Assembly: GCA_963693365.1 (NCBI GenBank)
Contig: CAVNZM010000005.1
Location: 7,130,001-7,194,000 of the forward strand
Direction of reading: 5' to 3'
From: Amoebidium appalachense
Lineage: Eukaryota > Ichthyosporea
DNA: 64,000 nt
The notes beneath the pieces were generated by a model. It saw only the letters and a list, made by a program, of their open reading frames with translations, was not told where the DNA came from and ran no database searches. This document shows positions 1-13,716 of this stretch, one piece after another. Each line of letters starts with the position of its first letter. The first letter of the stretch is position 1. Both the position numbers and the translations under genes were made by a program.

Positions 1-310
1 CCCCCCCCCCCCTTTCCTCAATCATAGGGTCAATTTTCAACATCTGATTGGGAAGTACGCAATTTTATTATAATACAGCTACTGCTTCGTCCACATTCAT
101 CAGATACATCGATCTGCCTTATCACACATTGTCAACCAGCGTCATTCATAGATCGTAATAAAAACTGTCTTCGTTAGAAAATATTCATTCTCAAATAAAA
201 ACTTTTGAAACTCACCTGAACTTCTAAATAGTTAACGAGTCATTACATTATTTTTTCAATCAACTATGTAGTCTATTCCGGAAAGAATCTAATTTAACTT
301 TTTTTTAAAG
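1..310. other. AT-rich flank, no gene seen
   Basis: After a 12-base C run at the left edge, this stretch is AT-rich and lacks simple repeats. It lies directly downstream of the stop codon of the minus-strand gene that ends at 311, so it is probably that gene's 3' UTR and spacer. I see no coding exon and no clear RNA gene. Confidence 0.5.
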
Positions 311-3946
<3,636 letters not shown>

Positions 3947-4071
3947 GCCGTGCTGACTATGCCCCTCCTGGCCAAGGTATGCCCTTATCAACATAAAATA
4001 ATATTTCGTGTCTGCCTTTTCTTTGCAGACAGGCACCCAAAGCACGAATGTACCTTGAATAGCAGCCCCAG

Positions 4072-4102
<31 letters not shown>

Positions 4103-4195
4103 ACCTGCCCCCACCACCCTCCCTTTCCCCGACACGCCCAATATACACCCCACAATGCAAGAGTACAAACAGAGAGGGTCTGTGGAAGCAACCAT

Positions 4196-4212
4196 CCCCC
4201 CCCCCCCCCCCC

Positions 4213-4265
<53 letters not shown>
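4196..4265. repeat. C17-A23-G30 triple homopolymer
   Basis: Three homopolymers abut: C at 4196-4212, A at 4213-4235 and G at 4236-4265. The C and G blocks can pair around an A loop. It lies between the two minus-strand genes at the left of the window. Confidence 0.92.
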
Positions 4266-4267
<2 letters not shown>

Positions 4268-4639
4268 AAATCAAAAAGAAGCAGAACGCTTACACACCCT
4301 TCACCCCTGCAGCCAACAGGAAACGAATACACATACACATAGCCAGACTTCCCCTTTTGCAAAAGACGTGTGTGGATCGACACCAAGTTGGCAATAAACC
4401 CCACATCATTGGGAAGGTGTGTATATGTGATAGGAGCGCCATTAATGAGTATAACGGGCTATAACACATGTAAGTCCCCTCCCCCCCCCCCCCCCCCCCC
4501 CCCCCTTCGTTCCCTCCCCTCTACTTGCAGTTGGAAAGCACTGTATTGAATGCCCTTGTATTCAGAAGATGAAACTGCGCCTCACCAACACAAGGAATAA
4601 AGGTATGCTAGTCGTGTGCCTCTTTTTGTTCACCTGTGA

Positions 4640-4764
4640 CTACCGAATAGTCTTCCACCAAACTACATCCCCCATAAATTTTAGAAGCTTGTGCTTGGGG
4701 TAGGAATTGTGCAATGATGAGGGAAGCATCATTTTTTTAAAGAAAAGGGAATCTGGGGACGCCG

Positions 4765-4795
<31 letters not shown>

Positions 4796-5951
4796 GGTGG
4801 GTGGATGTGTGCGTGTATGGGTGTATGAGTGAGTGTGTGTGAGAGTGCGTGAGCGAGAGTGTGAGTTGTGTGTGTGTGTGTGTGTGTGTGTGTGCCTTAT
4901 ACATATGCGCATCTTCGTGTGCACTAAAAATTCGAGAACACCTCCACAAGACCTAAACGAAGGGGATGGTGAGGAGGAGGGCGTAGCAGGCACTTGTGTG
5001 TCGTGTGTGTCTGTGTAGGTGAGGGAGTACAAAGGATGCGGCAAACGATTCCATGATCAAAAGGAAGGGGAAGGAAAGGGGGAGTAACAAGTGAATCCGT
5101 GTGCATTACTACGTGTGTTGGTATTTTTTGTATGTGTGTGTGTGTGTGTAAGCATACATGCAAACACATACCAGCAGTTCACAGTAGCTGTGCCTATACA
5201 AGCTATACAAGCGCACACACCATGAATCGTACACATTGCACAAGGGTTGTTTAGACCCACCTCCAGTATGCCTTTTAGTAGTTGCCTGGCAGCTGCCTCC
5301 TCCTCACACGCACGCAATTCAGCAAGAAGACACCCAGCAGCATCCAAGGCCCTGCCACAAACGATGTTTAAGTGATGAACCAACATGAAGTCTAACATAC
5401 ACTTAACGAATAGACCATCGTGGGAATTGCGAAAGTCACTCTGAGCAGGGGAAGAGGCTAGAAGACACCTGTAGATGAAAATTACAATTTAAGGGGCTAC
5501 ACCAAGAGGACTCGTCTGAAGCAAACGCACAAAACCGGGTTTCATACCCACTGTCTACTTGTGCTGCCTCTTGCAGAAGATGGAGAGAAGGCAGATAAAT
5601 GGGATAGGTCCCCGTCTGCGCCCACACACACAGTGCTCGTGCTACCTCGTTGATCAGCGGTCGCTGTGGGTATCCAGAAATGAGATGCGGTGGGGCCGAA
5701 CAAGCCTGAACAGGAATGGGGCGTGCCTGCTGTGTGTTAGGAGCCCCGGATGGAGACGAGATGTGTGCAAGATTGAATGAGGGAATGTCGTCTGGGGCTC
5801 CTTCAAGTAGGTCGGCGGTGAGCTGGGGGCTTAGTACATGAGTGTTTTGGTGCACCTGTAGCAACAGCTCATTCAGCACGCTGTCTAGTAGGGTGGTTAG
5901 GGCATCTGGCGTGAGCGTGAAGGTAATGCTTGGGCAGGGAGCAATAGCCAT
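4640..5951 (-). CDS. Unrecognised protein (three exons)
   Basis: The model is 5951-5548, 5468-5257 and 4752-4640, 242 residues, with consistent phases 2 and 1. The ATG at 5951 opens a long exon whose composition is clearly protein-like and unlike the surrounding repeats. Exon 2 is strongly coding and ends in an alanine- and leucine-rich helical stretch (GRALDAAGCLLAELRACEEE). Exon 3 gives a basic C-terminus ending in GDVVWWKTIR before TAG. The second donor is the weak point: GTCTAA is used here to keep phase, while a GTGGGT four bases upstream would be phase 0 and need a different last exon. There is no signal peptide or obvious transmembrane segment. I do not recognise a family. It lies head-to-tail with ketohexokinase, 438 bp downstream of that gene's stop. 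Confidence 0.55.
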
Positions 5952-6389
5952 TTATCTTTCAACCGGTGCCCAAGGTGTTTGGCATAGGGCCATAGTGGGT
6001 GAAAGGGAGAAAGAAGGAAGGAGAAAGCAAAAAGGCCGCATAGGGTGTACATGTGCTAGGAAAAAAGGGCTATGTCGTGCCTGCAGTAAAGCACCGAGAA
6101 GGCTCAGTTGCAAAAGAACATGAAGAAGGCATCAGATTCAGGCTCCAGAAAACGCGGCCGCTTTATATTTTTGTTTTTGGTGGCTTGCCTTTGTTTATGT
6201 ATATTACATCATCTCGCGTAACTACCATATATGGGAAGTTTGCGCAACCATCTCAAACCTGATTGGTTGCCACCCGCGATCACAGCTTTTACAACCCTGA
6301 CGCAGTGCTTGGAAAAGACTCGATCGCGACAGAAACAAACGAAGAATGTCATGCTCATGTTGCAAAAGAAAACGGGAAGCAGCATATAT

Positions 6390-7656
6390 TCACAAGTGCA
6401 GCAAGTTTCTAAACCCAAGCAAAAATTCTAGGCCCCCCTCCCCATAGCCCTGCCCGCACTTCTCCGCTGCTATTCTGCACGCAAACTCCAATAACCCCTT
6501 CACAGTCTTTTCTTCCCACGGTTCCCCTATCTCCCTTGCACATGCCCACGCTATAGCTGCGCCTATGAAGGTATCCCCTGCTCCAATGGTGTCCACTATG
6601 CGGCCACCAGAGGGTTTGCTTGCTTGTGCATGCACACCCACACCACCCACCAACCCCCACGCCCCGTCCTCTCCCCACGTGACAATAACCAAAGTCTTAT
6701 CCCCAACTACACCACTCAGAAAGTCGTATCCTTCCCTAGCCGTTTTTCCGCCTTTTGCACGCACATACGCCTTGCTGACAAACACAACATCAGCGCCCGA
6801 TGCAAGCTGCTCAATTCCATCACGCGTCTTCTCCACCTCCACGGAATACCTTACTCCTCTCTTTCTCATCTCTTGTGCCATCACCTGAACGTTATCAATG
6901 TTCCTTCCTTCAAAATGAACCCACTTGGCACCATGCAACGCAGGAACAGACAGGAACTCCCCTGGTTCCAGCTCCGGGAGTGCGGGGCGGTTGTGCACAA
7001 TGGTGCGCGAACCATTCCTCTCGTTCAGTATGATGTATGAGGTGGGCATGTGTGTTGTCTTGTGCGACCTCACCATTCCCCTCGTATCCACGCCACAATT
7101 CTGAAATGTTGTCAGCGCGTCGCCCGCTTCGCCACCCACGGGCAAGGTGCATACAAGAGTGGATGGTAGCCCCAGCAGGCCTATCACACAGGCCGTGTTT
7201 GCGGCGTTTCCCCCTGTGCGCCGAAACTGCCTGTGGTCGCAAAAACTCCTTTTTAGAGACAAAGACAAAGACAGATGCGAATGGCCAGCTAGAAAATGGC
7301 ACGCACTTCCACATCTCTCCATAAACACAGGTATCCACAATCCAAATATTGTGTACAATACCTGACCTCACTCCTTTCCACCCCCTTCCCCCGCTCCCCT
7401 AAAAAGCGAGCTAGAAAGTGGCACGCACTGTCGCGCTGGCTCTCCAAAAACATATCCGCAATCCAAATAGTGTGCAGACCCCCTTAATGCCCTTATTGAT
7501 CTCCCCTCCCCTTCCCTCAGCCCCCCTCTTCCCCCACATCATCCACCCCATCCCACTCACCCACCTTAGAGCGCGCATTTCCTCATCCTCGCTGGGATAG
7601 TGGTCTACCACGTTGACTATGTCCAGAACCGTGTTTCCCACCACCACCACCGCCAT
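6390..7656 (-). CDS. KHK: Ketohexokinase (fructokinase, PfkB family)
   Basis: This enzyme phosphorylates fructose to fructose-1-phosphate with ATP in the cytosol. Two exons, 7656-7565 and 7230-6390, joined in phase 2, encode 310 residues (human KHK is about 298). The N-terminus holds the sugar-binding strand VVGNTVLDIVNVVDHYP; the substrate glycine motif GGNAAN follows at about 36-41. The KHK-specific stretches WVHFEGRN, YSVEVEK and VVFVSKAYV are visible, and the PfkB signature DTIGAGDTF at about 244-252 contains the catalytic Asp. These favour KHK over ribokinase or adenosine kinase. The donor is GTGGGTGAGT. The first in-frame ATG is at 7656, so I see no targeting extension. It is divergently oriented to the peptidase gene starting at 8372. 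Confidence 0.93.
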
Positions 7657-8371
7657 GTTTGCAGCTGTCCTTCTGCACAGTGCTGTGGACAAAGATTTTC
7701 GACGTAACGCAGTAAAACCTAAGAACAAGTCACTGAGCTCATGAGTTTACAGTTGTGCTTAGCCCACCCAACTTGGCCCCTCTGAAGCCGTATACTCTAA
7801 CAGCGCACCGGTCCGTGGCACCACCCTCTGAAAAAAGAGGGCCGTGTCCGATGTGCCAGGCGCCAGGGGTTGAAAACAGCCGAGCCCTTTTTGTTAGATG
7901 ATGACGTCAGAGTCTCCGAGTCCAGCCAGTGTTGTGACGTCAGCTCTGTTGTGAACTTGAAGCGCTCAGCTCAGCTCAGCTCGGCTTCAAAGTTTCAGCT
8001 TCAACGTCAGCTTCAAAGTTCCTCCGTATATACTGCTGTGCAAACGCGCGCAGGGTAACGCGTGTTGTAAAGCACATATACAATGAAATTTATCATTAGG
8101 GTTAGAGACTTAACCAAGCCCGGGCCCAAACTTTGAGGTTAGCAGCAACACATCTTAGTGTTTCGAAGAGACTCTTGGAGTTCACTAGGATCTTGTACGG
8201 TGGACTGAGCGCTGAAATAGGACGCTCCACAGCTACGCTCTACACTGTAGAGCCCTGTTTCTTGCGTCGTAAATCTCAATTCGGTGTCCAAAGGACATAA
8301 CACACACGCTAACAGCCCACCTACATAGGTCCATCCTAGTCATACAGTTATTTGTTTCCACACCTGCCACC
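7657..8371. promoter_or_regulatory. Divergent KHK / DESI1-like promoter with two CRE palindromes
   Basis: This 715-bp spacer separates the two divergent start codons. It contains two perfect CRE sites, TGACGTCA, at 7902-7909 and 7935-7942, 33 bp apart, plus a CGTCA half-site near 8004-8008. A short AGCTC repeat lies at about 7969-7985. The sequence is free of the long simple repeats that fill the introns. CREs are bound by CREB/ATF bZIP proteins in opisthokonts; use here is inferred. Confidence 0.5.
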
Positions 8372-9123
8372 ATGACTCAGTCATCCGTCTCCGTCTACGT
8401 CTACGACCTGTCCCAGGGAATGGCACGGCAGATGTCACTTGCCTTATTAGGAAGGCAGCTTGAGGGCATCTGGCACACCAGCGTGGTTGTGTTTGGGAGA
8501 GAGTTCTACTTTGGAGGGGGCATATGCTGCGACAGCCCACTGAACACCCCCTATGGAAGACCTGTCCAACGTGAGTAGTTGGGTGATGGGGTTGAACTGG
8601 ATCTGGGTTATTCTTGTGATCGAGGGCATTCCTTTTGTGTTTCGGGTGTCTCAGAGGGTGAGTTGAAAGGAGCTGAGGCGGAGTTGGAGAAGGAAGAGTG
8701 GCCGAGGGGGAGGGGGGGGGGGGGTGGAGAGGGGGGAGAAGGGGGGGGGGGAGGGGGGGGGGGTGGAGGACGTATATAAAAGGATGTTGAGGAGAGAATG
8801 CGGGTTGGAGGGTTGGGGTGGGGTGGGGGAAGTTGGGGGGAGGGGAGGGGAGGGAGCGGCCGGAGGAGGGGGAGAAGGTCGTGCAGATCGAGATCTGAGG
8901 GAAGATGGGAAGGGGGGCCTCGGGGGAAGGCGAAAGAGGGCATCAGGGGGGGGAGGGGGGGGGGGGGGGGGGGAGGGGGGGGGGGGGGGGCTGGATGGTT
9001 CTAACTCGGAGAAAGGATCTGTGATATGATAAACGAAGTGGTCGTGAGTGGGCATGAGTGTATGTGGTAAATCTGTTGATATTGCGAGTGGTCATCAGGG
9101 GCATACCAGCGGCAAAGTGAAGC

Positions 9124-9159
<36 letters not shown>

Positions 9160-9164
9160 ACACC

Positions 9165-9224
<60 letters not shown>

Positions 9225-12200
9225 CTCATGCGCACAGTTCAAGCCTTCCAGCCCCTGTGTCATTTCTTTTTGCAAGTCTTTTTTCCCAAGCATGTTCCCA
9301 ATCTCCCCACCCCCTCCCCTCCCCCAAAAAAAGAAGAAAAGAAAAATAAAATGACAATATTATAAAAATAAAAAAGAAAAAGAAAAAAAGAGAAAACAAG
9401 AAAGAAAGAACCCATTTTCAGAAAACACAAACACATCCCATTGCTTTATCCTCATGTGCTCTGCCGTCCCCCTCCTCCTCCCCCCCCCCCCCCCCCCCAA
9501 CCACCACCACCACCACCACCACCACCATCACCCAACTCCCTTCCAACCCCCCAACCCCCCTCCCCCCTTCCCCCCCTCCCTCCCCACCTCTCGTCCTCCT
9601 CTCGCCCACACCACCCCACACCTCCCGCCTCTTCCTCTCCCTCCACTCCCCCCCTCCCCCCCCCCCCCCCCCTCTCTCTCTCCTCCTCCCCCCCCTCTCC
9701 CCTCCCTTCCTCCCCCCCCCTCTCCCTCCCCACCTCCCCCCCCCCCCCCCCCCCCCCCCCCCCAAACAGAGCACGATATGGGTGAGACCGCATACAGCTA
9801 CGACGATCTCCTCTCGTTCCTCTCCTCCATCTCCCACCGCTTCACCATGGCCACCTACCACCTGCTGGACAACAATTGCAACAATTTCAGTGATGAGGTC
9901 TGCAGGTTTCTGGTCGGAAAGCACATCCCGGCCTATATCACCGGCCTGCCACAGGTAACAAGTACATAACTTTTTTGCCGGGATTTACCAGGTTTACCAA
10001 GGTTGTTTGAGAATTCTCTCTGTTTTTCTCGTTTTGGGGTAGCTAGGAGGGTGTCCTCTTACGGAATTTCAATGGGTTTTTCGGCTTTTATTCGGAAATC
10101 CTCTCTTGTTTTCTTTTTCTTGTCCTCTGGGCTTGTATATTTTTTCCAATAACCTTTGCCGATCACCCCCTCCCCCCCCCCCCCCCCCCCCCTTCTCTCT
10201 TTAGGAGAGATGCAGACGGGAAGCATGAGACTGCTATGGACTAGTAGCTCCACTCTACCTTAACCATCACAAGCACACTCACATTTCATCACAACCGTCA
10301 CACACACACACACGCACACACACAGACAGTCAGACAGACAGAGAGAGAGAGGGGGGGGGGGGGGGGGGAGGGGGAGGGGGGAGAGAGAGAGAGGGAGGGA
10401 GGGAGAGAGAGAGAAAGAGAGAGAGAGAAAAAACCCCTTTCGCCATACACCCTGACACCTACACACATATTTCAGGAGGCCATGAGCACGCCGTTTGGCG
10501 CCATGCTGCGCCCATTCATCGATCACATGCAGGCTGGAATCAGAGACATGGCCGGCCAACACCAACTCGACCTATCCCACGCTAGGCCCCTCCTTAACCT
10601 CCCAAACACAAATACAAATGCACCCACACCGCCCTTAACAACCCCCGCCACCAAAACGCACCCACACCAGCACACTACAACAACTAAGACCACCGCCATC
10701 GCCGGCGGCGCCACCGACATAAATTTATACCCGCATCTTTTCAAGCTCATATCTACGCCTACGCTCCTGCGTCAAGCAGACATAGCCAAAGTGATAGTGA
10801 AAATGCGCGAGTTTGTCCCAGGAGCAAAATCCGACACACTGAGTGATCTGACGGACGCCCTTAACCGAGTTGGGCCCGAGTGTGCCTACCCCATGCTGGA
10901 TCTATTGAGGTTAAGGGCACTGCGGCACGATGAGTGCGAGAAGGTGGCCATGCTTGTGCCTGGACTGCTTAAGGTGCCAACCCCCCCCCCCCCCCCCCTC
11001 CTCCCTCCCTCGCCCCCCCCCCCCTCCCCCCCCCCCCCCCTCCCCCCGTGTGGTTTGCACTCTGCATTGAGTTGCCCGTTGTTTATGTGTGCTTCGTACT
11101 TGAAAGCGCATTCAACCCTAACCCCCCCCCCCCCCCCTCCTCCCCCCCCTCCCCCCCCCCCCCACACACACACACACGCACACGCACGCACACACACACA
11201 GACCCCTCCCCTTTCTCCCTGTCCCTTCCCCCCCCCCCCTCCCCCCCCCCTTTCAGGCTACCCCAATCCCCATTAGCCCTTCTGCCTCTCAGGCTCTCCC
11301 TACAATCCCCTCCTCCTCCCCCCTCCCCCTCCTCTCCTCCCCCTTTCAGGCTACCCCAATCCCCATTAGCCCTTCTGCCTCTCAGGCTCTCCCCACAATC
11401 CCCTCCTCCTCCCCCCTCCCCCTCCTCTCCCCCCTTTCAGGCTACCCAAATCCTCATTAGCCCCTTCTGCCTCTCAGGCTCTCCCCACAATCCCCTCCCC
11501 CCCCCCCCCCCATGGGCTCTGCTTATTATGCATCCTCTTTATGTATGGCTTGCATTCTGCATCGTGTTATCCGTTTGTTCTTGTGTACTTCGTACTTTTT
11601 GACGCATTCAAAACCCCCTCCCCCCTCCCCCCGCCCCTCTTCCGACACCTTCCCTTCCGTGTCTGTGGTTGTCTTACATGCATCAAAGAGATAATAACCT
11701 CTTATATAAAAACCTCAAAGTTTTTCCCCCTCAATAGTTTTCCACATGCGCAACATGCCTCTACTTCCCCATACTTGAACCGTCTGCATTCCAACTGCCC
11801 TTGATAATATGATCATAGACTTCGTCCACCACAACCATACACACAGACAGCGGTATGTTAATTAGTTTCAGTGCCTTTTGAGGAGGACGAAGGTTAGAAG
11901 GTGAATGTAATTTGAAAAGACAACTTGTATGCGCATAAAAAATAGCGATAAAAATACAAAATCTCCCAATACCAAGAAACCCCTTCTGATTGGCGGCTAT
12001 TTTCAGAAATATTTGCTGGACGGGTCTGTTCGGTCGGCCCAACAAATGGCCCTGCGCTGTGCAACCAACTGCTTTGCCCACCCGTTAGGCGCACTTTCCC
12101 TATTAGGCAGCCAGCACATGATTGCTGAGTCCGTGGCTGTGGGTTTGGCTGCCGACCACCAAAACGTAAAACAGGTACGGACTCTTTCCTCCTGCATTGC

Positions 12201-12440
12201 ATACATTCCTTCCCCCCCCTCCCTCACTTCCCCTCCCCCCCCCCCCCCCCCTCCCCCCTCCCCTCCCTTCCCCTTCCCCCCCCCCCCCCCCCCCCCCCCC
12301 CCTCCCCCGGCTCACCCGCCCGGCCCGTCGGTCCGTCCTCCCGCCCGCCCCCCTCTTCTTCTACCTACACGATTTTGTTTCGTTTTTCACGTCTGTCGGT
12401 TTTGTGGTGCTCAGCGTTTCTTGCATGAATTGTCACCTTC

Positions 12441-12488
<48 letters not shown>

Positions 12489-13007
12489 TTCCCAACACAC
12501 ACACACACACACACACACACACCACCACCACCACCACCACCACCAACACCAACCCTTTCCCTCTTGTAAATGGACCCCCTCCATGTTGTATGCCGTTTAT
12601 GCATGCCCACCCTGGGGATAGGATACTGCTTGTTCTGCAATATTTGTCGTTTACCTTTGCCCCGTTGTGTTGGCAGTTGTAAATTTGTACTTCGTTCTGT
12701 TTGCCGTATTCAAACCCCCCTCCAATGTCCTGCACCGTGTTTTATTGGGTACATTTTGAGAGTGAATTTGTACTTCGTTCTGTTTGCCGTATTCAAACCC
12801 CCCTCCAATGTCCTGCACCGTGTTTTATTGGTACATTTTGAAATAGCAGATACACGCACAAGTGCACGTGCACACGCGCACACTTGCACAAGCATACCAC
12901 ACACGCACAAACATCTTTCCCCCTTTTCTTTCTTTTGCCACACGACAGTTGCTTCGTTATTTGCTGATAATCGCCTCTTCATTGCCTTCCCCCCCCCCCC
13001 TCCCCCC

Positions 13008-13049
<42 letters not shown>

Positions 13050-13097
13050 AAAAAAGAACCACCCAGGTTACAGCAGCAAGCTCATCTATCGTTTTTG

Positions 13098-13132
<35 letters not shown>

Positions 13133-13350
13133 TGTATGGCTTGCATTCTGCATCAAAAAAAAAAAAAAAAAAAAAAATGAACCACCCAGGTTACAGCAGC
13201 AAGTTCATCTATCGTTTTTGACCCCCCCCCCCCCCCCCCCCCCCTCCCCCCTCCCCCCCCCCCCCCCCCCCCCCCCCCCCCTGTATGGCTTGCATTCTGC
13301 ATCGTGTTATCCGTTTGTTCTTGTGTACTTCGTACTTTATGACGCATTCG

Positions 13351-13399
<49 letters not shown>

Positions 13400-13716
13400 C
13401 CTCCTCTCAACCCCAGGCTGCCGCAGCGCTAGTGCTCAACCTCAGTGGCTCGCCCCACCGGCACCCCACCCACCCAGCCCTCACAGAGGACACGTGGGTG
13501 TCTCTCATAAGCTGCCTAGGGGAGGCACTGCACACGGCAACAGACCAGACGAGAATGTGGGTGGTGGGGGCCTTGGGTGCTCTGTGTGTGGGGAATGAAA
13601 TGGCTAGGGATCTGGCTAGAGCTATGGAGGTGGGCGTGGCGATGGCTGGTGGGGAGGGAGGGGCGGGTGGGGAGGGGGGGGATGTTGTGAGAGAGGTGAA
13701 GGCGATGTTGGCATAG
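8372..13716 (+). CDS. DESI1: DESI1-like PPPDE peptidase fused to a PUL domain
   Basis: Exons 8372-8570, 9770-9954, 10476-10973, 12007-12174 and 13417-13716 give 449 residues; phases are 1, 0, 0, 0. Residues 1-140 match the PPPDE (permuted papain fold) domain of DESI isopeptidases: VYVYDLSQGMARQ, GRQLEGIWHTS with catalytic His35, the FYFGGGI strand, DNNCNNFSDEV with catalytic Cys103, and IPAYITGLPQ. PPPDE enzymes remove SUMO or ubiquitin. A Thr/Pro-rich linker (about 160-205) leads to an alpha-helical repeat region from about 209 to the end that looks like a PUL domain, the Cdc48/p97-binding module of PLAP, Ufd3 and Lub1. Human DESI1 lacks it and is only 168 residues. The ATG has a strong GCCACC context. 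The introns are filled with poly-C, CA and dispersed repeats. Confidence 0.85.
8705..9223. repeat. Poly-G block followed by poly-C and (CA)n inside one intron
   Basis: Intron 1 of the DESI1-like gene carries G-rich tracts at 8705-8764 and 8946-8991, then C36 at 9123-9158 and (CA)28 at about 9168-9223. The G and C tracts are complementary on the same RNA strand. Confidence 0.85.
9472..9763. repeat. Long C-rich polypyrimidine stretch before a 3' splice site
   Basis: C/T-rich sequence with several long C runs, (CCA)n near 9500 and short CT blocks, ending directly at the CCCAAACAG acceptor of exon 2 of the DESI1-like gene. Confidence 0.85.
11250..11510 (+). repeat. Tandem triplication of a 92-bp unit carrying a CTTTCAG acceptor
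   Basis: Three near-identical copies start near 11250, 11344 and 11437. Each begins with CCCCTTTCAGGCTACCC, continues through a second TCTCAG, and ends in a C/T tract. They lie in intron 3 of the DESI1-like gene and look like repeated pseudo-3' splice sites. Confidence 0.85.
11512..11613 (+). repeat. Dispersed repeat family, copy 1
   Basis: Full-length copy of a roughly 100-bp element that starts ATGGGCTCTGCTTATTATGC, runs through GTGTACTTCGTACTTT and ends GACGCATTCAA, then runs into poly-C. Other copies are at 13282, 18528, 18641, 33506, 34670 and, inverted, 49040-49160. Confidence 0.85.
12678..12844 (+). repeat. Tandem duplication of an 84-bp unit
   Basis: Two copies, 12678-12761 and 12762-12844, differ at only a few positions. 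The unit contains TTGTACTTCGTTCTG and CCGTATTCAAACCCCCC, so it is a diverged relative of the dispersed intronic repeat. It lies in intron 4 of the DESI1-like gene. Confidence 0.85.
13040..13350 (+). repeat. C-A homopolymer unit duplicated with truncated dispersed repeats
   Basis: A segment with poly-A, the phrase CCACCCAGGTTACAGCAGCAA and a poly-C block occurs twice, at about 13040-13130 and 13156-13280. Each is followed by a 5'-truncated dispersed repeat starting TGTATGGCTTGCATTCTG, at 13132 (cut short by poly-A) and at 13282 (reaching GACGCATTC). Confidence 0.8.

Noticed and set aside
7657-7728. N-terminal extension of ketohexokinase resembling a targeting peptide
   Set aside because: The upstream in-frame start is TTG, not ATG; the first ATG is at 7656 and already gives the normal KHK N-terminus.
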